64,000 nt of DNA from CAMREV01 sp051656125. GTDB taxonomy: Bacteria > Bacillota_I > Bacilli_A > Mycoplasmatales > Mycoplasmoidaceae. The DNA is taken from NCBI GenBank assembly GCA_051656125.1, contig JBOGBH010000012.1, positions 62,001 through 126,000 on the forward strand, given 5' to 3'. This document shows positions 1-11,134 of this stretch, piece after piece. Both the position numbers and the translations under genes were made by a program. The notes below the pieces were generated by a model, which saw only the letters and a program-made list of their open reading frames with translations, was not told where the DNA came from and searched no databases. How positions within the stretch are numbered: the first letter of the stretch is position 1; the number at the start of each line of letters is the position of its first letter.

Positions 1-2
1 CA

Positions 3-740
3 ACTTATAATGAACCAATGACTACTGGTGGATGAACTTATAATTCACAGGTTTCTATCGATAAAGGCTTTCTAATGCAAGCAAAAGACTTTGATAAAAT
101 ATATCAAAGAAATGAATTTCAAAAAAAAGCAGAAGAAATTATTGAACAAGATAAAAAGAGAATAAAAGCAATAAATCAAAGTCCATTTAATTTTAAATCT
201 ATCTCCATTGGAATAATAGCTGGAGGAAGTGATGGAGCTAACATTGCTGATTCATTTAGATTTTATTCACCAACAGTTTATCCTTTTTTTTATGCAACTG
301 GTGAAGATAATGAAAAGGGACTTGGCATGAATTTTCCTGAACCAAAAGATAAAACCTTTTTAAACAACACTCATTATTTAAGTCACACAATTGTTGGCGA
401 TACAAGCAAACAGCTTTTAGAACAGTTTAAAGGCAAATTTGATTATCTAATTTATTCAGTACCAGATTTTGCTACTTATAAAGAAGAAGACGTATTAAAA
501 TCACAAATTGTAAGTTTATTAAAAGATCCTTCAAAGGCTGATCAAAATATAGGATTTGGAAAAAGTGGCAAATGATATACATCTGCGTGAGGAATAATAG
601 GAAAAAGAGAATTATTGACAAATATGATTGCATTTTTAAATAAAAATAATGGCGATGTAATAAAAGAGGATAAATCATTAATTTGAGAAGTTACCTCTCC
701 AGAAAAATTAGAAAGGTTAAGAAAAAATGAAGCAAAATAA
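3..740 (+). CDS. ABC transporter substrate-binding protein, FecB-like (5' truncated)
   Basis: The frame is open from the first bases of the window, so the N-terminus, including any lipoprotein signal, is missing. The visible 245 residues contain two in-frame TGA codons read as Trp and end at TAA. No strong motif is visible. The assignment rests on context: two FecCD-type permeases and an ABC ATPase follow with overlapping stops and starts, the arrangement of iron/siderophore or cobalamin importers whose first gene is an extracytoplasmic binding protein. The fold-like pattern of alternating hydrophobic strands (for example FDYLIYSVPDF) fits a periplasmic-binding-type domain. The ligand cannot be told. 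Confidence 0.6.
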
Positions 741-1710
741 AAATAAATTTATCTTTTATAAAACTTCACTTAATTGAAAAAAAACAATTTTCTTAATTGC
801 GATTGTCGTTTCATTTATAACTGTTTTCTTTATTTGCCTTTTTAATAATGGATTGTCTTTCATAAGTCCTAACGACATTGTAAATGAAACATTATTAAAA
901 ACTCTTGTTGGATTTTCAGCTGGATTTAGTTTAGCAGCATCAGGCGCTGCTATGCAGTCTGTAACAAGAAATGAATTAGCTGGTCCAACCACACTTGGCT
1001 TTCTACCAGCTGCATCATTTGGAATAATTCTTTATAAAATAATGGATTTTCCTTCAATACCTTTATTAATATTATTTGCATTCATTTTTGCGCTTTTTAT
1101 TTTAGCTGTTAATTTCTTTGTATGCAAAATTAATAAGAACGATGTTAAAGGTTATAGAGTTATTTTGATTGGCGTAATTATTGGAGCTTTATTTTCATCA
1201 GTATCAATAGTATTAAATACAGTTATTCCAAAATTAAACGAATCTCTTATTCCTTGACTAGGACAAGTAAGTATTGATTATAACTGAGAAAAGGCATCAT
1301 ACACATTTCCAGCCATGATTTTAGGAGTAATAATAATTATGTCAATTAGTAAAAAATTGAATATCGTTGAAAAAGATCCTTTTTTAGCTAAGAGTCTTGG
1401 AATAAATGTAGATCATATATACTGAACTTCAGGAATAGCATCTGTATTAATAACAGTTTCATCAGTGATACTTGTTGGTTCAATAGCAATGATAGGAATT
1501 ATTGTTCCACATTTAATTAGAATGCTTTTTAGAACAAGAAACTATTCATTGATTACTCCTTTATCTGGCATATTATGTGGAACAATAACGATGGCAGCAT
1601 TAATGATTAATAGTAGATGAAGTGTTGGTCCTAATTTATTTGCAACAATCTTATCAGCTCCAGTTTTCATCTTTCTAATTTTAAGAAAAGAAGGTAATAA
1701 AGATGATTAA
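727..1710 (+). CDS. FecCD-family metal-chelate ABC transporter permease, subunit 1
   Basis: A 327-residue polytopic membrane protein, close to the usual 320-340 residues. Its start ATG lies inside the end of the binding-protein gene (14-nt overlap). The sequence LAASGAAMQSVTRNELAGP near residues 75-95 is the conserved FecCD segment (usually sGxxxQxxxrNpLAdP), and MIGIIVPHLIRML near residue 255 is the conserved segment before the coupling helix. In-frame TGA codons are needed to join the two halves. It should form the membrane channel with the next permease and import an iron, heme or cobalamin chelate. The substrate is inferred only from the family. Confidence 0.85.
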
Positions 1711-2704
1711 ACAAAATAAAATAAAATTTATCAGCTCAAATAACCCAATTACCAAAAAAAAGATATTAATAATGTTTTTTTTAATAACTACTTTTATGTT
1801 TATTATGGCATTAATTTTGTCCTTGGGGAAAAATGGTTTTCAAGATGCAGAAAAAATATTTATTATAAATAAGAATTTAATTTTTGTAATACCAATAGCA
1901 AGCGCAAGTTTATCAATTGCTTCATTACTTTTGCAGCAACTTTCCAAAAATAAATTAGCAGACAATTCTGTTTTAGGATTAGGTAATATAAATTTAATTA
2001 CATTAATGGCATTGATGTTTGTTGTTGATTTTGATAGTGATTATTCAGTGAATAATTATATGAATATTTATCCCTTTTTATTTATCATTTTTTCTATGCT
2101 ATCGTGTTTTGTAATATTTTTAGTTAGTTATAAAAAAAATAAAAATATAAGTAAAAAATTTATTATTGTTGGTGTGATATTTAACTTTACATTTTTATCA
2201 GTATCTTCATCTTTAGACATTTTTTTACCAGCAGGAAAAAGTGCTTCATTACAACAATTTATAAATGGATTCATTGATAGCTCGCATGACTTACCAATTA
2301 TTGTTTCTTTTGTTGGGTTTTTAATAGGAACAATTTGATTAGCTTTTATTTTTCAAAAATTTAAAATATGTACTACAAGTTATTCAATAGCTAAATCTTT
2401 AGGAATAAATGCAAACTCAATTAATTTACAAATATTATTAATATGTGGTTTATTATCGGGAGTTGCTTTTACCTTAGTAGGAAACCTAACATTCTTAGGT
2501 TTAATTGCAGGAAATATTGCCTCATTCCTTTTTAAAAAAAATTATGCATATTCTTTCCCAGCTTCATGCTTAATTGGATCAATCATAGTTGGTTTAGCAT
2601 TCTTAATAAATAAAAATATATTTGAATCAAATATAAATACACCTGCAATAATTCCTTTAGTTGGAATACCTTACTTTATATATTTAATTACCAAGGAGAA
2701 ATAA
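1703..2704 (+). CDS. FecCD-family ABC transporter permease, subunit 2
   Basis: A 333-residue hydrophobic protein overlapping the previous permease by 8 nt. It carries the same family pattern: a SLLLQQLSKNKLADNSVLG segment (Q...NkLAd...LG) near residues 73-91 and a LGINANSINLQ segment near residue 230. The usual second signature, FxGLIxPHxxR, is altered to FLGLIAGNIASF near residue 262, so the coupling segment is divergent. Two different permease genes in a row suggest a heterodimeric channel. An in-frame TGA at 2336-2338 is Trp. Confidence 0.8.
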
Positions 2705-3531
2705 TGGAAAAAATAGTTTTTAAAAATGTATGTTTAGGATATACAAAAGATACCAATATTATAAAAGATGTTTCACTATCAATTAAACAAGGAGATTTTG
2801 TTTCGATAATTGGTGTTAACGGTTCAGGAAAATCTACTTTATTGTTTGCATTATTTTCGATGGTAAATCTAAATTCTGGAGAGATATTTTATGATGGTGT
2901 AAATTTAAAAACACTGTCAAGAAAGCATATTTCAAGAAAAATTGCTTTTGTACCTCAACTTTCCACATTTCCTGAAGATGTGACTCTTTGAGAATTTGTT
3001 CAGTTAGGAAGACATCCTTATAATAGCTTGTTTTTCTCAAGTAAAAAAGAAGATGATATTAAAATAAAACATGCATTAGAAAGTGTTGGTCTTTATCATT
3101 TAAAAAATGAGTATATAGATCAACTTTCAGGCGGGCAAAGACAAAGAGCATTAATTGCCTTAACAATTGCACAAGACACAGAGACAATTGTTTTGGATGA
3201 GCCAACAAATCATTTAGATATTAAAGCTCAATTAGAAATAATGCATTTACTTCATGATTTGAATCATAAATTGAATAAAACAATTATTATAGTTATTCAT
3301 GATATCAATCATGGTTTAAAATTTTCAGATAAGGTAGTTATTATGAAAGATGGCAAGGTAGCTCTTGAAGGAAAAACAAATGATATCATTACTAAAGATT
3401 CTATTGAAGATATTTTTGGAGTAACTCCAAAAATAATTAAGTCTCATAATAAAAAGATAATTTATGATTATTGAATTAAAGACCTAAAATCTCCAAATGA
3501 TTATCCTGGTCATGAAGTTGAAAAAAAATAA
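2704..3531 (+). CDS. ABC transporter ATP-binding protein, FepC/FhuC type
   Basis: A 275-residue ATPase whose ATG overlaps the stop of the permease (TAATG). Walker A GVNGSGKST is near residues 38-46, the signature LSGGQRQR near 141, Walker B TIVLDEPTNHLD near 163, and the switch His in VIHDINH near 199. VQLGRHPY after the Q-loop is typical of the iron-siderophore subfamily (ELVxxGRxPh). It energises the FecCD permease pair. A rho-independent terminator begins at its stop codon, so it is the last gene of the import operon. Confidence 0.9.
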
Positions 3532-3553
3532 TGATTTTAAATCATTATTTTTT
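3530..3553. terminator. Bidirectional terminator between convergent genes
   Basis: The 8-bp inverted repeat AATGATTT / AAATCATT starts at the ATPase stop and is followed by a T run on the plus strand. It also sits directly after the stop of the minus-strand DUF2188 gene. Confidence 0.6.
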
Positions 3554-4035
3554 TATAATCTTATAGTCTCTTGGTGAGAACCATCTGCTTTTTTAATCAT
3601 GATAGTTGCACCTTTGTTAGAAGCAAATAATTTAACTTTTGAAATAGCTTCATCTTTAGTTTTGCAAAAAGATGTAACTTTTTTAGAACCTTCTAGTTTA
3701 ACTTCTCATCCAATCTTTTTACCAGCTTTGTCTTTTCTAGGAGAAACATGGTAAATATTTCTATTTGATCCACCAGATTTAGAAGAAGATGATTTTTTTG
3801 CAGGTTTCTTTTTTGAAGAACTAGCTTTTTTAGTAGATTTCTTTTTAGTAGAAGTTTTTTTAGCTGGAGATTTTTTTGATGTAGAAGTTTTTTGAACAAT
3901 TACTTCTTCATTTGCATAGTAATCTTTAGCTTCTTCCATAGTTACATCAATTTTTTCTTCTTCTTTTGATAATTCTTGAGAGTTATTGTTTTCAGTAGAA
4001 GCTTCTAAATTTTTTTTCTTTTTTCAAAATAACAT
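3553..4035 (-). CDS. DUF2188 domain protein with lysine-rich H1-like linker
   Basis: A 160-residue protein starting at an ATG preceded by AAGGA. Residues 1-45 are charged and acidic (Glu, Asp). Residues 46-90 are an extremely Lys/Ser/Thr/Ala-rich tract with repeated KKxSxKK units, resembling bacterial histone-H1-like tails. Residues 93-160 match the DUF2188 pattern: NIYHVSPR, GWEVKLEGSKKVTS, TKDEAISKVKLFA, then a KKADGS hairpin. DUF2188 is a small fold of unknown role. The basic tract suggests nucleic-acid binding, which is inference. Confidence 0.75.
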
Positions 4036-4074
4036 TTTTGTTCCTTTTTTATTTTTTATTTCCTCTTTAAAATA

Positions 4075-4080
4075 ATTATA
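4075..4080 (-). promoter_or_regulatory. -10 box for the DUF2188 gene
   Basis: ATTATA on the plus strand reads TATAAT on the minus strand, about 40 nt before the start codon. The leader would be roughly 33 nt and includes the AAGGA ribosome site. Confidence 0.5.
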
Positions 4081-4154
4081 TAGAATATATTAAAAAAATT
4101 ATTATTTAATTAGTTTTTTATTAATTAATGTTTGTTTATTCTTTTAATTTTTAA

Positions 4155-4160
4155 TATAAT
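4155..4160 (+). promoter_or_regulatory. -10 box for the acidic-repeat protein gene
   Basis: TATAAT lies about 37 nt before the ATG at 4198. The likely ribosome site AAGG lies 9-12 nt before the ATG. The stretch 4036-4197 is a divergent promoter region for two genes. Confidence 0.5.
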
Positions 4161-4197
4161 AAATATGAATACATAACTTTAAAAAAGGCATAAGAAA

Positions 4198-5988
4198 ATG
4201 AGTAATAAAAATATAAATATTGTTAATAGAAAAAAAACAAATGTAAATAATAAAAAAATGAAAGATTCATTGATAACAATGTTCCTTCTTCCTTCGTCAA
4301 TTTTAACAGATCAAGAAGATAACGTTGAAAAGTGTGAAAATAGCTACTCATTTTTAGAAAATGAAAGCAATGGAGTTTTATATAAATTTAAAAAAAGTAT
4401 TCCATATTTTGAAAAATTAAAAAAAGAATTTATAGATAAAAAGTATATTGTTGAATCAGATGATTTTTTTGAAATAAATTCAGTAGATTTATTTGCACTT
4501 CAAACTATTACTGAATTTTTAAATAATAAATTTACATACAAGACACAAAAAAATTATTTTAAGGTTTTATTCGAAGATACAGAATACTTTGAATTATATG
4601 AAAAAATAACTACCTTAGAAAAATATATAGTAGCGTTATCTGACTTATTTAATATCATTGAAAGCAATTTATTTGATCTATCTTCTGCAATGACAAGTAG
4701 TATTGATGAATATATATCAAAATTTGAAAAAGATAGACTGATGATTTCTGACTTGCTTTTTGGAAGAAACATTAAACTACAAGATCTAATTAAGAAAATT
4801 AAAATATGTTCTTATGAAACTGATAAAAAACTTATTGAAAAAATAAAAAAACTTGAACTTGAATACAATAATAATGGTTTCTTATATAAAAATGACTTTT
4901 TAAAGTTCTTATTTTATACAATGGAAGAAATTAAGAATTTATTTGCTTCAATAATTGTTGAACTTATTCCTGCAGTTGATGTTTTATGAAAAAATTATGA
5001 AATTAAAATGGAAGAAGATAGACTTGTTGAATTAAAAAAACAAGAAGAAAAAGAAAGACAAAAAGAAGCAAATCTTGTTCAAAAAATTAAAAAAATAAAA
5101 ATTCAAGAAAAAAGTGATGTTGAAAAACTAAGAAGCATTTCTTTACCTAAAAATGAAATTAAAAAAGAAATGGCTTTTGAAGAATCTAATAGCTTAGGTG
5201 CAACATTAGAAAATGATGATATCTTAATTGAGGAATATGATTTCTCAAATGAAACACATAATTCAGATTCTAAAAGTAATTATGAAGAATTTATAATTCC
5301 TAAGAATGAAGAGGAAGTTATTGAATGAGATGAAAATAATGAACTTACTGAATCTAAATGTAATACCTCTTTTGAAGAAGAAAAATTAGAACTAGATAAT
5401 GATAAATGACTAAATCAAGTAGAAAATAAATCATTTAACAATGAAGAAGAATCAAAAACAGAAGATATTTTAAAATTAGATGATGACAATTGACTTAATG
5501 AAAAAGATGAATCAGAATCAGATGATGACAATTGACTTAATGAAAAAGATGAATCAGAATCAGAAGACGATAAATGACTTAATCAAGATGATAATTTAAA
5601 ATCAGATGATGACAATTGACTTAATGAAAAAGATGAATCAGAATCAGAAGATGATAAATGACTTAATCAAGATGATAATTTAGAACTAGAAGATGATAAA
5701 TCATTTAATGAAGAAGACTTAGAATTCTGAAATAAAAATGTTGATGTTAATGATGATGATTTCGAATTTAAAAGCAACGAAACTAATGAAAACAACTTTA
5801 TTAATGAAACAGAAAACTTAATTTATGATACATTAATTAATGAAATTAGTGGTCTTGAAGATGAAGAAGATTCTTCATTAGATGATGAAGAAGCAATTAC
5901 AAAAAACATGGATAGTCTAATCAATGAAATTAAAGATTCAATTGAAAAAGAAGACAATGATAGTTCAAGCGAAGAATTTGAATATTAA
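4198..5988 (+). CDS. Large acidic protein with 14-residue tandem repeats
   Basis: 596 residues, cytoplasmic in appearance (no signal peptide or membrane helix). Residues 1-260 are mixed helical and Lys/Phe/Leu-rich. A predicted coiled coil of Glu/Lys/Gln follows at about residues 268-310. From about residue 345 the chain is strongly acidic, with a WLN motif in almost every repeat. Every repeat Trp is coded by TGA. The C-terminal 90 residues are acidic and end in SSSEEFEY. Long acidic repeat proteins occur among mycoplasma cytoskeletal or terminal-organelle proteins, but I do not recognise a named homolog. Confidence 0.7.
5479..5688 (+). repeat. Five 42-bp (14-codon) tandem repeat units in the acidic protein
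   Basis: Five consecutive in-frame 42-base units alternate between two variants: DDDNWLNEKDESES (three copies) and EDDKWLNQDDNL plus two residues (two copies). Some copies are nearly identical at DNA level, so unit number could change by recombination or slippage without breaking the frame. Diverged units extend on both sides. Confidence 0.85.
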
Positions 5989-6003
5989 TAAAATAAAATT
6001 AAA

Positions 6004-9000
6004 TTAATTTTTTATTTTTTTATTGTCTTTGTCAAAGTTAAACATGCTTAATCAAGTATATTTTTCAAAAAGTGTTTTGGGTTTTGGAATAATTTTAAAT
6101 TCTGAATTATCTTCAATTGCCTTATGTTTATGAAATTTCATTTTAAATAGTTTTTCTAATTCAAGAATTATAAAAGGAACTATTGCCAGTCCAAAACCGG
6201 TTAAATAAATATATCCATGGACAATATCATTTGATGTTTTTCCGCTATAAACAATATCATTAATTATCTTTTGATCCACACCTATTAAATCATTTTTAAA
6301 AACTAACTCTGGTCTTTCAGCAAATAATGAAGTAACTTGAGGAATTAATGTAGAAATTAATACAATTATTAAACTTCCTAAGCAAGCAATTAAAACTCAT
6401 TTAATATGGTTAAATTTTTCAATAAATATAAGTTTATGAGATGATATTGAAATAGATTTAGCAACACAACCTAAAGCAAGTGTTAAGAATGCTGCAATAG
6501 TACCATAGTAAAATCTTAAACCAGGTGCTCCCGTAGCGATTGCTATGAAAGCTCCTAAAGTAAATGCAATAATAGTTAAAATACCATTTATGAATCCTAG
6601 AATAATTATTTTACCAATAAGTCCATTGGCAAAAATACTTTCATATTTGCTACGTGGTCTAAATTTCATTAATTCATCAGAAGTTCTTTGAGTTCCTAAT
6701 GCAATTCCTGGTAAGGTCTCAATAACAATATTGGTTATTAATATTTGGATGGTAGTCAATGTTGTTTGAAACTTAATTTGGCTATTTATTTCATCTGCCA
6801 TTTTTACCTTCAGCTCAAATGAACCATAAAAGCCTGATTCTATCTTTCCTCAACCTAAGCCAATATTAGGGTCTTCAAAAATCATATAGAATAAAAACAT
6901 ACCTAATAATATTGAAATTACTGATGCAATATTAGAACTAATTAAAAATTCTATTATTCTAATAATGTTTTGATAAATCCCTCTACCCGATCTTACAGAA
7001 GAAACAATTGTAGAGAAGTTGTCATCTGTTAAAACCATATCAGCTGCACCCTTAGATACATCGGTTCCAGTGATTCCCATTGCACAACCAATATCAGCAG
7101 CTTTTAATGCTGGTGCGTCATTAACACCATCACCCGTCATCGCAACAACTTGGTCTAATGATTGTCATGCTTTAACGATTCTTATTTTGTTCTCAGGAGA
7201 TACTCTTGCATAAACAGAATACTTTTGAATATTTTTTATTAGTTGTTCATCAGATAGTTCATCTAGATCACTTCCTGTGATTGCTAAATCATTATCATTC
7301 ATTATTCCTAAGTCTTTAGCAATTGCAATAGCAGTATTCAAATGATCCCCAGTAATCATTACTGGTTTTATTCCTGCAGATTTACATATTTTAATAGAAT
7401 GTTTAACTTCTTCTCTTGGTGGATCAATCATCCCAATTAATCCCATAAAGTTTAAATCTTTTTCGATATCTTTTGCATGAATTTCTTTTGGAAGCTTACC
7501 TTTTATTTCTTTGTAAGCAACAGCAATTACTCTCACTGCATTATCACTTCATCTATTATTAATTTCTTTTAATTGTTTTAAAGAAATATTTTTACATTTA
7601 GAAAATAATACATCTGGCGCACCTTTTACAATAGCAATTTGTTTGCCATTTATAATATTAATTGATGTCATCATTTTTCGATCTGAATCAAATGGTATAT
7701 CATGAACTCTTTTATGATCTTCATCTCATTTATCATCATCATAGCCTTTTTTAATTGCAAATTCAGCAATAGCTATTTCTGTAGGATCTCCAATTAGGAT
7801 ATTACCTTCATCACTTTCTTCAATTACACAATCAGTACATAAAGTTGCATATTTAAGTAAATCTAAATGTTCTTTTGATAATTTTTCAGACTTATCATTA
7901 CTAACATCTTCCATTTTTGATTTGGGAACTCACATTTTAACAATAGTCATTTTATTCATTGTAAGTGTTCCTGTTTTGTCAGAACAAATAACAGCTGTAG
8001 AACCTAATGTTTCAACAGATGATAATTTTTTTATTAATCCGTTTTGATCACTCATTCTTTTAACACCAATTGCTAAAATTATATTAATAACTGTGTTTAG
8101 GCCTTCAGGGATTGAAGCAGTAGCTAATGATATAGCTAAAATGATTGAAGGAGGGAATGAATCAAATCCATATTCAACAACATTTTCAATAACTAATAAC
8201 GAGAATATGAAAGATATTAATGTAATGAAAATTCCAAATAAACCAAGTTTTTGACCTAATTTATGTAGTTTATGTTGTAATGGAGTTTTTAATAAATCAG
8301 TATCACCAAGTAAGTCAGCAACTTTTCCTATTTCAGTTTCGTTACCAATACCTATTACTATTCCAGTTGCTCTACCATTAATAACATTACAACCAGAGAA
8401 TATATGATCAAACCTACTTCCAATAGGTGAAGAAGCATTTGATTTTTTTGTGTGATCTTTATCAACAGGCATTGATTCTCCTGTTAATGCAGATTCAACA
8501 CATTTTAAATTTGATGAATCAACTAATAAACAGTCAGCAGATACCATATCACCTGCTTCAACTATAATAATATCTCCAATTGTTAGTTCACTTGAAGCAA
8601 TTAAATTCATTTTACCATCTCTAAGAACTTTACTCTTAGGAGATGACATTTTTTGAAGTGCCTCAATAGCATTATTAGATTTATATTCCTGGGTTGCACT
8701 AAAAAATGCGTTTATAAAAACTATGAATAATATTATTATTGATTGAGAATATGCTAAAATATCTGGATTATTTGGGTCTTGAGCATGTTGATAAATTGTT
8801 AAACCTAATGCAAACAAACCTGCAAATAAAAGTAGAATAGACATTATTTCTTTTAACTGACTAAAAAACAAAGAAACAATATTTTTTCTTTTAACTTTTT
8901 TTAATGCATTTAAACCAAATTTCTTTTGTCTTTCTGAAACTTCTGTACTTGATAATCCAACTTTAACATTTGTATTCAAGTAGCTAGATTTATCGGAGGG

Positions 9001-9042
9001 TGTTATTTCATTTTTATTAATATTTTTCATCTTGTCTTTCAT
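6004..9042 (-). CDS. P2-type cation-transporting P-type ATPase
   Basis: A 1012-residue integral membrane pump, the usual length for calcium/sodium-type P-ATPases. In order: an N-terminal cation ATPase domain, the actuator TGES loop near residue 190, TM4 with IPEGL near 325, the phosphorylation site CSDKTGTLT near 355, the nucleotide-binding region, MITGDHLNTA, the hinge TGDGVNDAP near 640, and a C-terminal transmembrane block. The TM6 motif usually written NLVTD reads NIVIE here, so an Asp ligand is replaced by Glu. Several TGA codons are Trp. It probably exports calcium or another cation; ion specificity is not certain. No clear ribosome site precedes either of two nearby ATGs. Confidence 0.9.
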
Positions 9043-9068
9043 TTAAAATTAATTTAAAAATTAAAAAT

Positions 9069-9074
9069 ATTATA
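9069..9074 (-). promoter_or_regulatory. -10 box for the P-type ATPase gene
   Basis: ATTATA on plus (TATAAT on minus), preceded by TTTGT, lies 26 nt before the first ATG. The leader would be about 20 nt and lacks a Shine-Dalgarno-like element. Confidence 0.45.
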
Positions 9075-9102
9075 ACAAATAAAATTAATTTTTTTAAAAA
9101 TA

Positions 9103-9792
9103 TTATTTTAGTATTTTTTTTGCAATAATATAGTCTTGATAAGTAGTAATTTTAAAGTTTAGACTTTCGCCTTGAACAATAAATACCTTTTCATTTGATA
9201 ATAATGCCAATGTTCCAAGATCTGATTTATTAAATATTTTCTTGTCTTTTATTTTTATAATATTATTTATTTTTTCATATGTAAATGTTTGTGGAGTTTG
9301 AGAACAAAATAATGTTTCTCTATCTAAGACATTTATTACATTTTCATTTTTGTATTTATAAATTGTATCAGGTGAGTATATTCCAGTTAGAACACATTTA
9401 TGTTTTTTACAATTTGCTATGTTATCTTTTATAATTTTTGAACTAACAAAAATTCTATTAGCATCATGTGTTAGAATTATGTCATTTTTATTAACCTGAA
9501 AATTTTTATTTATGAATTTCAAAGTGTTAACAATTGATTGATTTCTTGAATTCCCTCCAACACAAAAATATAAAAAATCGCTTTTAAATTTATATTTTTT
9601 AAATATTGATTTAGCTTTTAATAAATACTCTTCTCTAATTACTATTATTAATTTATTAATTTCCTTATTTTTAATAAATTTTAAACTTGAGTGTTCTAAA
9701 ATAGTTTTATTATTTATTTTTAAAAATTGTTTTGGTGTATTGGTTTTTGTTCTAAGACTAAGTCCTGATGCTAAAATAATTGCTATATTCAT
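9103..9792 (-). CDS. IspD/TarI-family cytidylyltransferase
   Basis: 229 residues, the usual length of the family. The N-terminal nucleotide loop reads LASGLSLRTKTNTPKQF. The Arg and Lys and the PKQF segment of the family pattern (AGGxGxRM...PKQF) are kept, but the GGxG part is changed. THDANRIFVS near residue 110 corresponds to the conserved HDAxRPF motif, and SQTPQTF near 165 to the QTPQxF motif. The family transfers CMP from CTP to methylerythritol phosphate, ribitol phosphate or related alcohols. No other non-mevalonate pathway or teichoic acid gene is nearby, so the substrate is open. It starts 2 nt after the DUF2130 gene ends. Confidence 0.75.
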   Translation of the reverse strand: MNIAIILASGLSLRTKTNTPKQFLKINNKTILEHSSLKFIKNKEINKLIIVIREEYLLKAKSIFKKYKFKSDFLYFCVGGNSRNQSIVNTLKFINKNFQVNKNDIILTHDANRIFVSSKIIKDNIANCKKHKCVLTGIYSPDTIYKYKNENVINVLDRETLFCSQTPQTFTYEKINNIIKIKDKKIFNKSDLGTLALLSNEKVFIVQGESLNFKITTYQDYIIAKKILK

Positions 9793-9794
9793 AA

Positions 9795-11021
9795 TTAATT
9801 AATTTTTTCAATTTTCTTTTTAATTGATTCTATTTTAAAGTTCTCTATTTTATTTTTAATTGTACTCATATGAGTTTCAATAACTATTTCTATTGCAGCT
9901 TTTATTTTTTTTGATGAGCTTTCTATTTTTATTATTTCACCATGTATTTCTTCACATTTTTTATTTATATTCTTAACTGAATTTTCTAGTATTTCATTTT
10001 TCATTTTTTCAAATTCATCTTGAATTTCTTGCTTATTTTTAAAATCTAATTCAAGTCTTTTTATACCCTGTCTTTGATTTGAAATGTATTCTATTAATGA
10101 TAAAAAACTCATTAAATAAGCTGGTCTTATTACAAACATATTTTTATATTCAGGCACCTTTCTTATCAAGAAAGTATTTTCTGGCTCAAGTTCACTAACT
10201 AATATAGAATATTCATAATTTAATTTTTTTCTTTGTCTATCTAATTTCTCATAATGTTTTTCATTTTTAGTTCCACCATTTTCAGATTCTGTCTTTGCTT
10301 CAATAACTGCTGATCCTAGATTTTCTTTGTTTTCACCTAATACAATAAATTCAAAATCTGCCATAGTATTATCATTAATGCTTGTAGATTTTGTTATTTT
10401 TTTTAGATTAACTTTATCATTAATTGGAAAATGCTCATAAAATTCTCTTAAAATTCATTTTTCTAAATCTTCTCCGATAAGTTTAATGTTCTTGATATTT
10501 CTTTTTTCTAAATCTTTTTTTAAAGAATCTATTTCAGCATTAAGATCACTTAACTTTTTTTGATTTTCTAAAATCAATTCATTTTTTATCAATTGAATAT
10601 CTTTTTCTTTATTTATATGAAAATCTTTTTCTTTTTGTTTAAGAGAAGATAGTTCTCTTTCTAAATCTAAATATTCTTTCGATGCTTTAAATTCATTTAT
10701 TAAATTTTTTTCTCTTTCTTTATGTGACCTTTCTATCGATTCAATTTTTTCTTTAAAAGAAAATGATTCTTTTATTAGTTTATGGTATTCTTCTGATGAT
10801 TTAAATTCATTTTCTCAATTTTTTTTCTCTGTTTTTAATTTTTCAATAAATCTTTCATTTGCAATCTTATTTATTTTTAAATCACATTGCTCCTTAATAT
10901 CATCTATTGAAAATTCTTTTATGTCATCTAAACAAAAATAGTCTCCTTTTTTTGCATCTTCTTGCAAGAAAAATTCATTTTTATCTGAATCTTTTATTTT
11001 TATACTAATTTTTCTAGACAT
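9795..11021 (-). CDS. DUF2130 (RmuC-like) coiled-coil protein with nuclease-like core
   Basis: 408 residues, joined through one in-frame TGA (Trp). Residues 1-60 are a basic and acidic head, residues 65-185 a long Lys/Glu coiled coil, and residues 195-320 the DUF2130 core: GEDLEKWILREF, then ADFEFIVLGENKENLGSAVIEAK, whose D...ExK spacing resembles the PD-(D/E)XK nuclease fold of the RmuC superfamily. A second coiled coil ends the chain. The function is unknown; a DNA-associated role is inferred from the fold family. It forms a two-gene unit with the cytidylyltransferase. Confidence 0.7.
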
Positions 11022-11100
11022 ATCTATAATATCCTTAACTATTTTCTAAAATTATATATTTAATTATTATGTATTGTTTATAAATATATATTTTTTGTCT

Positions 11101-11106
11101 TATAAT
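11101..11106 (+). promoter_or_regulatory. -10 box for the small three-helix membrane protein gene
   Basis: TATAAT lies 28 nt before the TTG start. A TTGTTT hexamer at 11074-11079 has a 21-nt spacing, longer than ideal. Confidence 0.45.
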
Positions 11107-11134
11107 TATTAAAGATAAAAAAGAGAAGAACACA

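Noticed and set aside
5479..5688. Regular repeats considered as a CRISPR array.
   Set aside because: Units are contiguous, in frame and without spacers; they code a protein repeat.
6004..9042. The P-type ATPase and many other genes look split into several ORFs under the standard code.
   Set aside because: All pieces are in one frame separated only by TGA, at positions where Trp is conserved, so UGA codes for Trp and the genes are intact.
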